The position numbers were made by a program, and so were the translations under genes. A DNA stretch of 64,000 bases, from contig NZ_FNIG01000001.1 of NCBI RefSeq assembly GCF_900103915.1, positions 124,001-188,000 on the forward strand, read 5' to 3'. This DNA comes from Tenuibacillus multivorans (GTDB lineage Bacteria; Bacillota; Bacilli; Bacillales; Alkalibacillaceae). This document shows, piece by piece, positions 1 to 9,006 of this stretch (positions within the stretch are counted from its first letter, which is position 1; each line of letters opens with the position of its first letter). The notes under the pieces were generated by a model. It searched no databases. It saw only the letters and a list, made by a program, of their open reading frames with translations, and was not told the DNA's origin.

Positions 1-5
1 AAAGT

Positions 6-59
6 AAGGGTCAATCCCCCGTTGCATTAAAGCGTTATTTGACTGGGAGTCTGACCCTT
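6..59. repeat. Inverted repeat at left edge (REP-like or terminator)
   Basis: Arms AAGGGTCA (6-13) and TGACCCTT (52-59) are perfectly complementary, with a second C-run/G-run pairing just inside. The loop is long. It may be the terminator of a gene outside the window or a dispersed GGGTCAGACTCCC-type palindrome. Nothing else is evident before the first gene. Confidence 0.4.
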
Positions 60-177
60 ATATTCTTAAATTATGTTGCCATTAACTCTTCCAGATTCCC
101 CGTTCATGATTTAGTACTTATAGAACAGTTCTAATCATAGTCTTATAAAAGAAAACAATAAGAAAGGGGTCAGTTAG

Positions 178-1593
178 TTGCAAAAGGTTAAAGTTAAATT
201 ACGGCCCATTGTAAATAGGCTAAATTTGCCTACTGTTTTGAAAACAGCTATACTTCCAGGTGACTCAATTGAAAGATTATTTATTGTAACCCAGGTAGGA
301 GAGATCTTTTACGTAGGAAACGGTGAAATAAGGACTTTTTTAGATATTCGCCCGCGAATCATAAAGCTAGGTGTATCTGGTGGTGGATATGATGAGCGTG
401 GATTGCTAGGGCTAGCGTTTCATCCTGAATTTTCTTATAACGGTCTGTTTTATCTTCATTATTCAGTAGCTGGAACTCAGGGTCCCGGTGCCGGTTATGA
501 CAATTTTAAGCCTGACCCGTGTGATCCCAAAACCTTAAATCTAACGTGGATAAATAGAGAAACGCAATATGATCATATTGATACAGTTGAGGAATGGATG
601 TTGCAATCGAATGGGCAGCCTCAAAAACGGCGGACAATACTTAATTTAAGAAGACCATTTTCTAATCATAATGGTGTTAATAGCTTAAACTTTTCACCTG
701 AAACGGGAAGGCTTGTTTTAACAACCGGGGATGGTGGATCGGGCTATGATCCTTTTAATTTAAGCCAGGATGATCTAGAAATCGCGGGTAAAATAATTGA
801 GATTGATGTAGGTAAGAATGTATACATCAATAATCCACCGATTGTCACACGTTTTAATGAACTGCCCACTACTATTCAGGAAACACTCACGGTAATTGCC
901 AAAGGTGTTCGCAATATTCCAGGGATTTCATATCAAATGTATTATAATCATTATATTAAATATGTGGGGAATGTCGGACAGGATTTGACAGAGTCGATTT
1001 TTTCATTCGTACCTTATAAACCAATACCGGTTACTCAGCTTGTTCAAGCTTCTTTAGGAAACACCGAACCTGACCAAGAAGGGTTTATTAACTTTGGCTG
1101 GCGGGGATGGGAAGGTGCTTTGCCTACTTCGTTTATAAGGGAGTGTACGAATAATCCGAATTTGGATGAGAAAACGATTGCTTATTACGATGAAGCGATT
1201 AAAACTTCAGTGAGGCGGATTCAGCCATTAACTAGTTATTACCATCAAGATCCCAGGCCCGATAAGTTTGCGGGAACGGCACTTACAGGGGTCCAATCAT
1301 ATATGGGGGAAGACATCCCCGCTTTAACGGGAAGTGTTGTGTTTACCGATATTGCCCAGAAGGAAGACACACAAACTCATGCTAGAGGCGTTTTAGCTTA
1401 TACTAGGATGAGACCGGATTGTAAACTGAATGATTTTAGTGTTATTGAAATCGATTATAATTTTGGGTCTCAATCAGCTTATTTTGTTAGTCTGGGAACG
1501 AATCTAGACCAAACCAGATTATATTTAGCGGTATATGACTCTATGCAAGTGACTGATTTTAACCAAGGCACCGTTTTTGAAATAGTTCCATAA
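178..1593 (+). CDS. GSDH-family (glucose/sorbosone dehydrogenase-like) beta-propeller protein
   Basis: This 471-residue protein looks like a soluble PQQ-type sugar dehydrogenase. The segment ERGLLGLAFHPEF (about residues 74-86), then NHNG near 163 and TGDGGSGYDP near 187, are hallmarks of the six-bladed GSDH propeller, where the His and Arg residues form the quinone site. It has no signal peptide or lipobox, unlike the second GSDH protein of this window (53239-54345), so a secreted PQQ enzyme is doubtful. The start is TTG at 178, placed 7 bases after AAAGGGGT. It stands alone and is followed by a terminator. Substrate and cofactor cannot be read from sequence. Confidence 0.7.
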   Translation: MQKVKVKLRPIVNRLNLPTVLKTAILPGDSIERLFIVTQVGEIFYVGNGEIRTFLDIRPRIIKLGVSGGGYDERGLLGLAFHPEFSYNGLFYLHYSVAGTQGPGAGYDNFKPDPCDPKTLNLTWINRETQYDHIDTVEEWMLQSNGQPQKRRTILNLRRPFSNHNGVNSLNFSPETGRLVLTTGDGGSGYDPFNLSQDDLEIAGKIIEIDVGKNVYINNPPIVTRFNELPTTIQETLTVIAKGVRNIPGISYQMYYNHYIKYVGNVGQDLTESIFSFVPYKPIPVTQLVQASLGNTEPDQEGFINFGWRGWEGALPTSFIRECTNNPNLDEKTIAYYDEAIKTSVRRIQPLTSYYHQDPRPDKFAGTALTGVQSYMGEDIPALTGSVVFTDIAQKEDTQTHARGVLAYTRMRPDCKLNDFSVIEIDYNFGSQSAYFVSLGTNLDQTRLYLAVYDSMQVTDFNQGTVFEIVP

Positions 1594-1641
1594 ATCATTC
1601 TATAAATCTCTTGAATGGATTTAAATAAATAGAAGTTAAAG

Positions 1642-1674
1642 CCAAGGGTGCAATGGCGGCCCTTGGTTGTTTAT
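1642..1674 (+). terminator. Rho-independent terminator after the GSDH gene
   Basis: CCAAGGG (1642-1648) pairs with CCCTTGG (1660-1666) and a T-rich tract follows. Confidence 0.75.
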
Positions 1675-1703
1675 TTTTATAGGTATTAAAATTTGTAGAA
1701 TCA

Positions 1704-2264
1704 CTAAAGGATCATTATTTTTAATCTTTTAAAAATGATTAAAGCTATTTCAACCCAGAACCAGCTATAAAGTAAAGTAAATAAAAATATACTTCCAGCT
1801 GTAAGAAATGAAAAGGAATCAGAGACGGCTGGACCTAAAATCGGAAATTGAAAAATATATAGTAAACTCATAATTCCTAACATTAAAAGTATTGCACCAG
1901 TCATAATAATACTTAATCGCTTTCTAAAATAGTAAAAAGATGCCCCAACGCCAAGCCCTAACAATCCTGTTGTGAAAGGAAATATAATGAGTTCAGTTGG
2001 CTGTAGGATAAATAACAACATAATTGTTAGGAAATAGGACATTACGCCAAATGGAATGGAAAGCATGGAACATAACAGAATAGGTGCTGTGGCGAACGGA
2101 CTTATAAGATAACCTATACCTGGTAAAAAGCCACCAGCAGCTTGGAGAATAGCAGCAATACTGGCAAAAATAGAAACTAAAACGAGCCTCATCGTTTTGT
2201 TATTCTTTTTGAATCTGATTTGATATAAACGAACCTCATCGGAAATAGGTTTAAAAAAATACAT
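1704..2264 (-). CDS. Multi-pass membrane protein, function unknown
   Basis: The 186-residue product is almost entirely hydrophobic, with about five transmembrane segments after a short charged N-terminus. The segment GGFLPGIGYLISPFATAPIL resembles the first helices of ECF-type vitamin transporter S components, but no diagnostic motif supports a substrate. The ATG at 2264 follows GAGGTGGAAAT, a good ribosome site. The gene stands alone between convergent and divergent neighbours. It may be an S-component-like uptake protein or a small membrane chaperone; I cannot decide. Confidence 0.6.
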   Translation of the reverse strand: MYFFKPISDEVRLYQIRFKKNNKTMRLVLVSIFASIAAILQAAGGFLPGIGYLISPFATAPILLCSMLSIPFGVMSYFLTIMLLFILQPTELIIFPFTTGLLGLGVGASFYYFRKRLSIIMTGAILLMLGIMSLLYIFQFPILGPAVSDSFSFLTAGSIFLFTLLYSWFWVEIALIIFKRLKIMIL

Positions 2265-2576
2265 ATTTCCACCTCAATCTATATCATTCATACTTACCAT
2301 ACATTATATTTACTAATATTAGAGGTAGAACTTAATAGTCCAAACATCAATATCCTATGTCATGCAAAATAAGCTATGGAACGGCATCCAGATTGACTTT
2401 AGTCACTTCAAGTAGAATGATCAAACATGGTTTTATAAATAATTGTTTCTTTACAAACAGATACACAACAGTGGTGAATTTTTGTTTATGAGTACTATTA
2501 AAGTAGCACTTTCGAACCGATACTACATATTAGGCAGCCAAATTAATAATAATTGGAAATAGAGGAGGAGTGAGAC
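2265..2576. other. Divergent intergenic region, little structure
   Basis: This stretch of about 310 bases separates two divergent genes. The only promoter-like signal toward the plus-strand gene is TTGACT (2393-2398) with a 17-base gap to AATGAT (2416-2421), which is weak. I see no hairpin or repeat. Confidence 0.4.
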
Positions 2577-3161
2577 ATTTACTGTTCAGAATGTGGATAC
2601 AAACTTAATAAAGAAGCAAAATTTTGTTTTAAGTGTGGATCACAGGTGTCTGAAATACAAGATGAAATTTCTGCCACACAAGAGGATTATTATTCACCTA
2701 CATATCAAAGAAACAGACGAGAAACCCAAGAACAAAATGAACAACCTGATACTATGTATGCAGGATTTTGGCAACGAGTGTCAGCTACTATAATAGACTG
2801 CACACTTTGGATTCTATTCATTGTTGCCATAGTATTATTTTTACCTATAGATGAAAGGGCTTATGGCTTAATTGGATTATTCTTGGCATGGATGTATTAT
2901 GGATTGCTTGATAGCTCTACATGGCAAGGAACAATAGGAAAAAAGGCTATGAATATTATTGTATGTGATAAAAACGGTGACAGGATTTCTTTTCTAAGAG
3001 CCACAGCCCGGTACTTTTTCCATCTATTATCTAATCTAACAATGTTGATCGGATATCTGATGGTTGCGGTAACAGAGAAGAAACAAGCACTACATGATAT
3101 GGCTAGTGGATGTGTTGTTCAAATAAAAATACTAGATAGCAGGAGTGGGGATAATGACTAG
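2577..3161 (+). CDS. Zinc-ribbon RDD-family membrane protein with ATT start
   Basis: The frame opens right after a TGA at 2571-2573 and reads, from ATT at 2577, YCSECGYKLNKEAKFCFKCG: a double-CxxC zinc ribbon (C3, C6, C17, C20) of the kind that starts many Bacillus membrane proteins. An RDD domain with three membrane segments follows from about residue 60 (WQRVSATIIDCTLW) to the end. AGGAGGAG (2563-2570) sits 6-8 bases before ATT; no ATG, GTG or TTG in this frame keeps the ribbon. A caller restricted to usual starts would begin at GTG 2646 and lose the ribbon. The gene overlaps the next one by 8 bases, so they are probably co-translated. RDD proteins are thought to act in transport or stress; the role here is unknown. 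Confidence 0.75.
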   Translation: MYCSECGYKLNKEAKFCFKCGSQVSEIQDEISATQEDYYSPTYQRNRRETQEQNEQPDTMYAGFWQRVSATIIDCTLWILFIVAIVLFLPIDERAYGLIGLFLAWMYYGLLDSSTWQGTIGKKAMNIIVCDKNGDRISFLRATARYFFHLLSNLTMLIGYLMVAVTEKKQALHDMASGCVVQIKILDSRSGDND

Positions 3162-4155
3162 ATTTATATTGTTTATAGTAATAGCCATCTCTACATTGTC
3201 CGTAGCTGTATTGTTATCGAATACCAGTCATTCATCGTATACAACAAGTATCTTGGATGATCAGTTCAAAGATGATTCAGAAAAGATATTTGGGACAATA
3301 AATCATTACTTTGAACATGGTTACGAGCTTAATGAAAAAGATGTGCAATCGTTCGAAGAATATATATTAAAGTACAAAAGTGACGAAAAAACTACGAAAG
3401 AAACAAATATATATGATCTTGTGGTAAACATTATATTGGATGCTAAAGACTCCTATGAAGTGAACCAACGTGAAGATGCATATGCTTTAAGGGATGCATT
3501 AGAAATGTATTTAACACATCGACAAGAATTGAAAGGATATATTAGTCCCGATGATAGTGGTTTAGAGATGGTGGCTGACAAGTCTGTTAAACAAGATGAT
3601 AATAAAGGTGATTCGCTAAAAAACAGTGAATCAGATGATGATGATGGAAATACGGATTCGGTGGTTAGTGCGAATGTAGCAGAAGATAAAGAAAAGGAAC
3701 ATACTGATTCTACTAACTTAGGCAGTGCTGGGGATAAAGCACCTGATTTTCAGCTTAAGCAAATTAATAAAAATAATGAACTTGAAACTATTCGTTTAAG
3801 TGATCTAGAGGGCAAAGGGGTTATTCTTAATTTTTGGACATCCTTCTGTAAACCTTGTGAAGCAGAAATGTCTTATATGCAGAAATTATATGAGGAATAT
3901 CAGGATAAGGGAATAGAAATTGTTGGTATAAATTTAGATGCAAGTGAGCTAGTTGTACACCGTTTTATTGATAAACATGACCTTACTTTCCCCACATCGC
4001 ATGATAAAAACAGCAAGGTGAGGGATTTATACAAAATTGGCCCTATACCGAGTACCTTTTTTATCAGTCCGGATGGGGAAATCGATGAAATTGTAGAAGG
4101 TGTCCTGACACTTGAAAAATTGGAACAACATTTTAAGCAGATTCAACCGAAATAA
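3154..4155 (+). CDS. Membrane-anchored thioredoxin-like (ResA/TlpA-type) protein
   Basis: An N-terminal membrane anchor (residues 2-22) is followed by a helical, then acidic Ser/Asp/Glu-rich linker, and from about residue 190 an AhpC/TSA-Redoxin domain. The active site is WTSFCKPC (Cys 232 and 235) and the cis-proline loop is IGPIPSTFF. This is the layout of extracytoplasmic thiol-disulfide reductases such as ResA, but the roughly 150-residue linker is unusually long. ATG at 3154 is preferred over GTG 3145 because AGGAG (3141-3145) would overlap the latter. It is translationally coupled to the RDD gene, so it may act on that protein or on the envelope. Confidence 0.8.
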   Translation: MTRFILFIVIAISTLSVAVLLSNTSHSSYTTSILDDQFKDDSEKIFGTINHYFEHGYELNEKDVQSFEEYILKYKSDEKTTKETNIYDLVVNIILDAKDSYEVNQREDAYALRDALEMYLTHRQELKGYISPDDSGLEMVADKSVKQDDNKGDSLKNSESDDDDGNTDSVVSANVAEDKEKEHTDSTNLGSAGDKAPDFQLKQINKNNELETIRLSDLEGKGVILNFWTSFCKPCEAEMSYMQKLYEEYQDKGIEIVGINLDASELVVHRFIDKHDLTFPTSHDKNSKVRDLYKIGPIPSTFFISPDGEIDEIVEGVLTLEKLEQHFKQIQPK

Positions 4156-4177
4156 AACTGGACAAAACGCGATTATA

Positions 4178-4258
4178 ACGGGACATAGGGGACAGGTTCC
4201 TCGTCCTCGTCCTAATCACGATATTTTTTTAACAGGTACAAGGAACCCCGTCCCTCGA
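4178..4258. repeat. REP-like imperfect inverted repeat
   Basis: GGGGACAGGTTCCT near 4188 is mirrored by AGGAACCCCGTCCC near 4240, separated by an AT-rich loop. The phrase GGGGACAGGTTCCT resembles dispersed REP-type palindromes recalled from other Bacillaceae genomes. Its right edge touches a coding scrap, so it lies in decayed DNA. Confidence 0.5.
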
Positions 4259-4337
4259 CAATGAAATTGAAATGGTAAAGAGATTAATTGATGAAGGTCT
4301 AAATGTTAATACGGGTATAAAAGGTTTGAGATATTAG
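4257..4337 (+). pseudogene. Ankyrin-repeat gene remnant
   Basis: One frame reads DNEIEMVKRLIDEGLNVN and then stops at 4335-4337. This matches the second helix and turn of an ankyrin repeat (IEIVKLLIEAGADVN-like). No start codon or rest of the protein exists, and the scrap abuts the REP-like repeat. It is a fossil rather than a gene. Confidence 0.45.
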
Positions 4338-4677
4338 AGATGCTGGGGATGTAGGAGAAGATTCAAACCTAACAAGTTTGGCAGTTAATTATCCGGCCAT
4401 ACTAGTCATGATTAGTGTAGCCGTTCTATTAATTGGATATCTACCAAGGTTGACGAGTTTAATTTAGCTATATGTATTATATTCCTTCATCGTTCTGTAC
4501 ATGGGTGGATTATTCCAGTTAGAAGATTGGATTGGCCAACTGACTTCATTCGGGCATATTCCACAGATTCCAGTTGAGGATATGACATGGATGTCGATTA
4601 TCTTGTTAATTGTTTTCGCAGCTGTTGTAACAGTTGTTGGTTTTATTGGATATAATAAAAGGGATATTCAAGGTTAA
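4330..4677 (+). pseudogene. 3' remnant of an ABC exporter permease
   Basis: The frame ending with TAA at 4675-4677 reads LAVNYPAILVMISVAVLLIG, then an in-frame TAG at 4465-4467, then LYMGGLFQLEDWIGQ and HIPQIPVEDMTW, ending GFIGYNKRDIQG. This matches the C-terminus of ABC-2 permeases of the polyketide-antibiotic exporter family (two membrane segments, a periplasm-side PxVPVxD loop, a last helix and a GYxxRDxx tail). Only about the last fifth remains and the TAG interrupts it, so it is dead. A terminator still follows it. Confidence 0.7.
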
Positions 4678-4685
4678 ATGATTTG

Positions 4686-4723
4686 ACCTCGGGTTCAATT
4701 ATTCTTGAACTTGAGGTTTTCCT
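4686..4723 (+). terminator. Terminator behind the dead permease
   Basis: ACCTCGGGTTCAA pairs with TTGAACTTGAGGT (one G-T pair and one mismatch) and is followed by TTTTCCTTT. Confidence 0.75.
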
Positions 4724-4796
4724 TTATTCAAATATATTATATAGAACATGTTCAACTTAAGACGCATCAATGGTCGCGACTTTTAAACAGCTTCAA

Positions 4797-4812
4797 TCTA
4801 TTATATAATAGA
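4797..4812. promoter_or_regulatory. Perfect 16-bp palindrome upstream of mqo
   Basis: TCTATTATATAATAGA is a perfect palindrome 59 bases before the mqo start; it contains TATAAT, so it overlaps a possible -10 box and could be an operator. A second, 10-bp palindrome GAACATGTTC lies at 4744-4753. No regulator is identified. Confidence 0.35.
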
Positions 4813-4870
4813 GTAGATTAATATAATATTATTCGTGTATATTTATAAATCTTAAGGATGATGAAATAAA

Positions 4871-6403
4871 ATGAGTAGCGAACATAATAAAACAGACGTG
4901 ATTTTAATCGGTGCTGGCGTCATGAGTGCGACGTTAGGTACCATATTAAAAGAATTAGCGCCTGATTGGGAAATCAAAGTGTTTGAACAGCTTGAGGAAC
5001 CAGGCGAGGAAAGCTCTAACGAATGGAATAATGCAGGTACAGGACATTCTGCACTGTGTGAGCTTAACTATACACCAGAGGAATCAGATGGATCAATTAA
5101 TACTAAGAAAGCTATAAAAATAAATGAACAGTTTCAAGTTTCTAAACAATTTTGGTCCTATCTTGTAAATCGCCAACTACTAGAGCGTCCACAAGACTTT
5201 ATCAAGCCACTTCCTCATATGAGTTTAGTGAGAGGGGAGGACAATGTTAAGTATCTAAAAAAACGATTTGAAGCATTGTCGAATAATCCTCTTTTTGATG
5301 GAATGGAATTTTCCGATGATCCGGAAAAATTAAAGGAATGGATTCCGCTTATCATGCAGGACCGAACATCTAATGAGCCTGTGGCGGCAACTAAAATCGA
5401 CTCGGGAACAGATGTTAACTTCGGTGCATTAACACGTAAATTATTCGACCATTTACAGGAGCAACATGTTGAGGTTAAATACAAGCACAGTGTTGATGAT
5501 ATTAGCCAAAACCGCGATGGCTCATGGGAGTTGGAAGTGCGTCATGTCCAAAGCGGTAGGGTTGAAACGCATACGGCAAATTTCGTCTTTATCGGTGCTG
5601 GTGGCGGTAGCTTACATTTATTACAAAAAACCGGTATTCCTGAGGGGAAAAATATTGGAGGATTCCCGGTAAGTGGTTTATTTATGGTATGTAATAATCC
5701 AGAAGTGGTCGAGCAGCATCAAGCAAAAGTATATGGAAAGGCTGCGGTTGGTGCTCCACCAATGTCTGTTCCGCATCTAGATACAAGATTTATTGATAAC
5801 AAAAAATCGTTGTTGTTTGGACCGTTTGCCGGTTTTTCACCGAAGTTTTTAAAAACCGGTTCACCATTTGATCTATTCTCTTCAATAAAACCAGATAATA
5901 TCTTAACGATGTTATCGGCTGGTGCAAAAGAAATGAAATTGACTAAATACTTGATCCAACAAGTGATGTTATCGAAAGAAAAGCGTATGGAAGAATTACG
6001 CGAGTTTCTTCCTAATGCCAAAAGTGAGGATTGGGATTTAGTGGTAGCGGGTCAACGTGTACAAGTCATTAAAGATACAGAAGAAGGTGGCAAAGGAACC
6101 CTTCAATTTGGTACGGAAGTTGTGAGTGCTGAAGATGGCTCCATCGCTGCATTACTGGGTGCGTCTCCAGGTGCTTCTACCGCCGTTTCGATCATGCTTG
6201 AAATCATTGAAAAATGCTTCCCGCAACGTTTAGAAGAGTGGGAACCAAAGATTAAAGAAATGATTCCTTCTTATGGTTTATCGCTAATGGAGAATCCTGA
6301 TCTTATCCATGAAATTCATAACTCAACAGCACAGGCGCTTGGCTTGAAGGTTCCAAAGCAATCACATTCAAACGGAAAAAACAGTGTGTTACAAGAAGCA
6401 TAA
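4871..6403 (+). CDS. mqo: Malate:quinone oxidoreductase
   Basis: Mqo oxidises L-malate to oxaloacetate at the membrane surface and passes electrons to menaquinone, bypassing NAD-dependent malate dehydrogenase in the TCA cycle. The 510-residue protein begins with the FAD-binding Rossmann motif [15 protein letters not shown] (residues 9-23) and the family signature [20 protein letters not shown] (about 52-71); [13 protein letters not shown] and GASPGAS further down are also typical. Length is that of the family. The start follows AAGGATGATGAA. It stands alone with its own terminator, so it is probably singly transcribed. Confidence 0.97.
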   Translation: MSSEHNKTDVILIGAGVMSATLGTILKELAPDWEIKVFEQLEEPGEESSNEWNNAGTGHSALCELNYTPEESDGSINTKKAIKINEQFQVSKQFWSYLVNRQLLERPQDFIKPLPHMSLVRGEDNVKYLKKRFEALSNNPLFDGMEFSDDPEKLKEWIPLIMQDRTSNEPVAATKIDSGTDVNFGALTRKLFDHLQEQHVEVKYKHSVDDISQNRDGSWELEVRHVQSGRVETHTANFVFIGAGGGSLHLLQKTGIPEGKNIGGFPVSGLFMVCNNPEVVEQHQAKVYGKAAVGAPPMSVPHLDTRFIDNKKSLLFGPFAGFSPKFLKTGSPFDLFSSIKPDNILTMLSAGAKEMKLTKYLIQQVMLSKEKRMEELREFLPNAKSEDWDLVVAGQRVQVIKDTEEGGKGTLQFGTEVVSAEDGSIAALLGASPGASTAVSIMLEIIEKCFPQRLEEWEPKIKEMIPSYGLSLMENPDLIHEIHNSTAQALGLKVPKQSHSNGKNSVLQEA

Positions 6404-6433
6404 TTGGCCACTACGGCATTATGCTTTTTTTTT
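6397..6433 (+). terminator. mqo terminator
   Basis: AGCATAAT (6397-6404, overlapping the mqo stop codon) pairs with ATTATGCT (6418-6425), followed by a run of T. Confidence 0.85.
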
Positions 6434-6480
6434 ATGCTATTATTTATTTCAAGAATTTTTATAAATTTTGAATTTTTCTA

Positions 6481-6511
6481 TTGAATCGCACGTTACGTGT
6501 TGTTTTATACT
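6481..6511 (+). promoter_or_regulatory. MerR-type promoter with 19-bp spacer and operator dyad
   Basis: TTGAAT (6481-6486) and TATACT (6506-6511) are separated by 19 bases, the over-long spacing typical of promoters that MerR proteins activate by DNA distortion. The spacer contains the perfect dyad CACGTTACGTG (6489-6499). It lies 29 bases before the MerR gene, so the operon is probably autoregulated. Confidence 0.8.
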
Positions 6512-6539
6512 GTAGAAAATAGATTGAAGGGGTGAAGGA

Positions 6540-7271
6540 ATGTATTCTATAGGACAATTGTCAAAGAAAACGGGAGTCACTGTAAGAACATTGGATCATT
6601 ATGATGAAATTGGTTTGATTAAACCTTCGTCTAAAACAGATGGCGGCCATCGTTTATATAATGAGGACGATGTTATGAGGTTAGAGCGTGTTTTAGCCTT
6701 AAAATTTATGGGTTTTAAACTGGAACAAATCAAGAACATATTAAAAGATTCAACATCGACTTGGCTGGAGTCCATTCAAGAACAATTGGAAATGGTTAAG
6801 CGTGAACAAGAGCGTTTAAAGACGTTGGAGCAAGCACTTCTGGGTATATCGTGTTCGATTGAGTATGAAGGAGAAGTCAACTGGTCTATTATATTTAGCA
6901 CCATCCAACTGTTTCAACAAGACCCTGAAGATGTATTACAGCAATATAAAAGTTATTTGAGTGAAGACGAGATGGAAAAAATTATGGATATGAACGCACA
7001 AATGAGTAAGGAAGATATGAGGGAATGGATGGAAATTATTAGTGATATCAAGGCTAATCTTGAAATTGACCCTGCATCAGAAAAGGCTCAACAATTGGCT
7101 GAACGTTGGATGAATCTTGCAGAGAATATATTTGGAAATGATGAAGAATTACTTGGTGATATGTGGGATGCACTACAAAATTTAAAAGAGGGCATTGTTT
7201 TTTACCCTATGGATAAAGATGTGATTGAGTTTATTGAACGTGTATATATGGCAAAGGAGGAGGTAAAATGA
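6540..7271 (+). CDS. MerR-family transcriptional regulator
   Basis: Residues 1-70 form a MerR winged helix-turn-helix (YSIGQLSKKTGVTVRTLDHY then GLIKPSSKTDGGHRLY). A coiled-coil dimer helix follows (about 75-110), and the C-terminal 130 residues form an all-helical sensor region with many acidic residues, resembling TipAS-type drug-binding domains. It heads a three-gene operon: its stop codon overlaps the ATPase start by 4 bases. The promoter just upstream has the MerR spacing. The likely job is to switch on the exporter in response to an amphiphilic compound; the ligand is unknown. Confidence 0.9.
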   Translation: MYSIGQLSKKTGVTVRTLDHYDEIGLIKPSSKTDGGHRLYNEDDVMRLERVLALKFMGFKLEQIKNILKDSTSTWLESIQEQLEMVKREQERLKTLEQALLGISCSIEYEGEVNWSIIFSTIQLFQQDPEDVLQQYKSYLSEDEMEKIMDMNAQMSKEDMREWMEIISDIKANLEIDPASEKAQQLAERWMNLAENIFGNDEELLGDMWDALQNLKEGIVFYPMDKDVIEFIERVYMAKEEVK

Positions 7272-8200
7272 TTCTTGATGTAAACGGTGTAACGAAGGTA
7301 TTCCCTGGTCAAAAAAAGTCCAAGACAGTTGTTAATGATGATCTTACATTCAGCATAGAGGAAGGTGAAATATTTGGACTTTTAGGACATAACGGTGCAG
7401 GAAAAACAACCTTGGTCAATCAGATTTTAGGGTTATTAACTCCGGATAATGGAGAGATTAATTTGCTTGGTGAATCTGTCATTCAATCACCAGCCAAGGC
7501 AAGGTCCATTTGTTCTGTGCAACCGCAATCTCAAGTACCACTAGGCAATCTTACTCCAAAACAGGCTGTTACGCTTATGGGAAAAATGCGTGCAGGAAAT
7601 AAGTTTGATCCGAAGCGGGTGGATATATTATTTGAAGCGCTTGATATGGTTGAGTGGGCTAATACCATGGGTGAAAGGCTTTCGGGTGGGGTGCGACGAT
7701 TAACAAACTTTTGTATGGCAGTCATTGCTCCCGGTCAATTAGTCATCCTGGATGAACCAACAAATGATGTGGATCCAGTTCGTAGACGTTATTTATGGCA
7801 GGTGATACGTGATCTGACAAACGATGGTACGTCCGTTATCCTCGTAACCCACAATGTTATGGAAGCTGAGAAAGCAGTTGACCGTGTGGCCATCATGCAC
7901 CAAGGGAAATTCCTAGCCCAAGGGACCCCTTCAGATGTAAAAAGTTCAGTTAGCAACTTGATGCGTATTGAACTCTTACTGGTAAAAGAGTCAGTAGATA
8001 TGGAGATACCAAGCTGGGCACTTTCCACTTATATGAATGGGTCACGATTAGTTTTCTCAATCAATCCAGCAACAGTTCTATCAACTATAGAGTGGGCAAA
8101 AGCTCAAATGGATCAAGGCTTTGTTATCGATTACTCTTTGTCACCTACGACCATTGAAGATGCCTTTATTGCGTTAACTTCTAAAAAGGAGGTGGTATAG
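7268..8200 (+). CDS. ABC transporter ATP-binding protein (drug-export type)
   Basis: The 310-residue protein has Walker A GHNGAGKTT (about residues 39-47), a signature LSGGVRRLT in which the usual Gln of LSGGQ is Val, Walker B LVILDEPT, and the H-loop VTHN. The roughly 90-residue C-terminal extension is typical of ABC-2 type drug exporters (CcmA/DrrA group). It is translationally coupled to the MerR gene in front and separated from the permease by 2 bases. Together they form a two-component ABC exporter under MerR control. Confidence 0.92.
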   Translation: MILDVNGVTKVFPGQKKSKTVVNDDLTFSIEEGEIFGLLGHNGAGKTTLVNQILGLLTPDNGEINLLGESVIQSPAKARSICSVQPQSQVPLGNLTPKQAVTLMGKMRAGNKFDPKRVDILFEALDMVEWANTMGERLSGGVRRLTNFCMAVIAPGQLVILDEPTNDVDPVRRRYLWQVIRDLTNDGTSVILVTHNVMEAEKAVDRVAIMHQGKFLAQGTPSDVKSSVSNLMRIELLLVKESVDMEIPSWALSTYMNGSRLVFSINPATVLSTIEWAKAQMDQGFVIDYSLSPTTIEDAFIALTSKKEVV

Positions 8201-8202
8201 TC

Positions 8203-8934
8203 ATGAATACATTAAGTCATTACAAGTACGTCTTTCAAATGCAATTTTTAAGAAACGCAGGTTTTTTAGTATTTATGGCATTGATTCAAATATTGATCTC
8301 AATCGGAATTGTTATTGGTTTTACCTACCTAATTCCAAATCCTGATACACACTCGATCCTCTTTTTGGCAACAGGTGCACCGACAATTATTTTGATTATG
8401 GTAGGATTAGTTATTTTGCCTCAACAAATTGGTACTGCTAAAGCGGATGGATATATGGAATTTATAAGGACTTGGCCTGTTAATCGGTCTGTGATTTTAG
8501 GGGCTGATACAACGATGTGGTTAATCATTTCTATTCCAGGAATTGTCGTCTCATCAGTCGTTGCACATTTTATGTTTAATCCTGGCTATGACGTTTCATG
8601 GACGGTAATACCAGCTTTATTATTGATTGCCTTAACATCGATTGGTGTCGGATATGGATTTTCCTATTTATTGTCACCAACAGCATCTCTAAGTATTTCT
8701 CAGGTAGTTGTGTTTGGAGCACTTATGTTTTCACCAGTAAATTTCCCGATGGATCGACTACCCGAATGGCTTCAGACACTTCATGAAATACTACCAATCT
8801 ATTCAATGGCAGAAGTGATGCGCGCATCATTGGCTGCTTCTACCTTTGATGCAACTCTGGGGAATTATTTTAATTTATTTATATGGTGTGTATTAGGGTA
8901 TGGTGGAGCTATCTTTATTTTGAATAAAAAATAG
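8203..8934 (+). CDS. ABC-2 type transporter permease
   Basis: The 243-residue protein has six predicted membrane segments and the ABC-2 permease layout: a first helix after FQMQFLRNAG, a cytoplasmic loop EFIRTWPVNRSVILGAD between helices 2 and 3, and a conserved DRLPEWLQTLHEILPIYSM segment before the last helix, which is the ABC2 signature region. A GGAGGTGGTATAGTC site precedes ATG 8203. It is the transmembrane partner of the preceding ATPase. Confidence 0.9.
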   Translation: MNTLSHYKYVFQMQFLRNAGFLVFMALIQILISIGIVIGFTYLIPNPDTHSILFLATGAPTIILIMVGLVILPQQIGTAKADGYMEFIRTWPVNRSVILGADTTMWLIISIPGIVVSSVVAHFMFNPGYDVSWTVIPALLLIALTSIGVGYGFSYLLSPTASLSISQVVVFGALMFSPVNFPMDRLPEWLQTLHEILPIYSMAEVMRASLAASTFDATLGNYFNLFIWCVLGYGGAIFILNKK

Positions 8935-8963
8935 AAGTGATGATTAATAAGTCATAATTTAAA

Positions 8964-9000
8964 AGAGAGTATCATCTTTGAAGAGATACTCTCTTATTTT
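8964..9000. terminator. Bidirectional terminator between convergent genes
   Basis: AGAGAGTATC (8964-8973) pairs perfectly with GATACTCTCT (8985-8994); a T-run follows on the plus strand and an A-run precedes, so it can serve both directions. Confidence 0.85.
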
Positions 9001-9006
9001 AAATCG

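Noticed and set aside
2593-2793. 66-codon frame overlapping the RDD gene
   Set aside because: It is a frame shadow of the zinc-ribbon/RDD gene, whose frame has the conserved domain.
4744-4753. GAACATGTTC as a LexA/DinR box
   Set aside because: The bacillar box needs GAAC and GTTC separated by four bases; here the half-sites are separated by only two.
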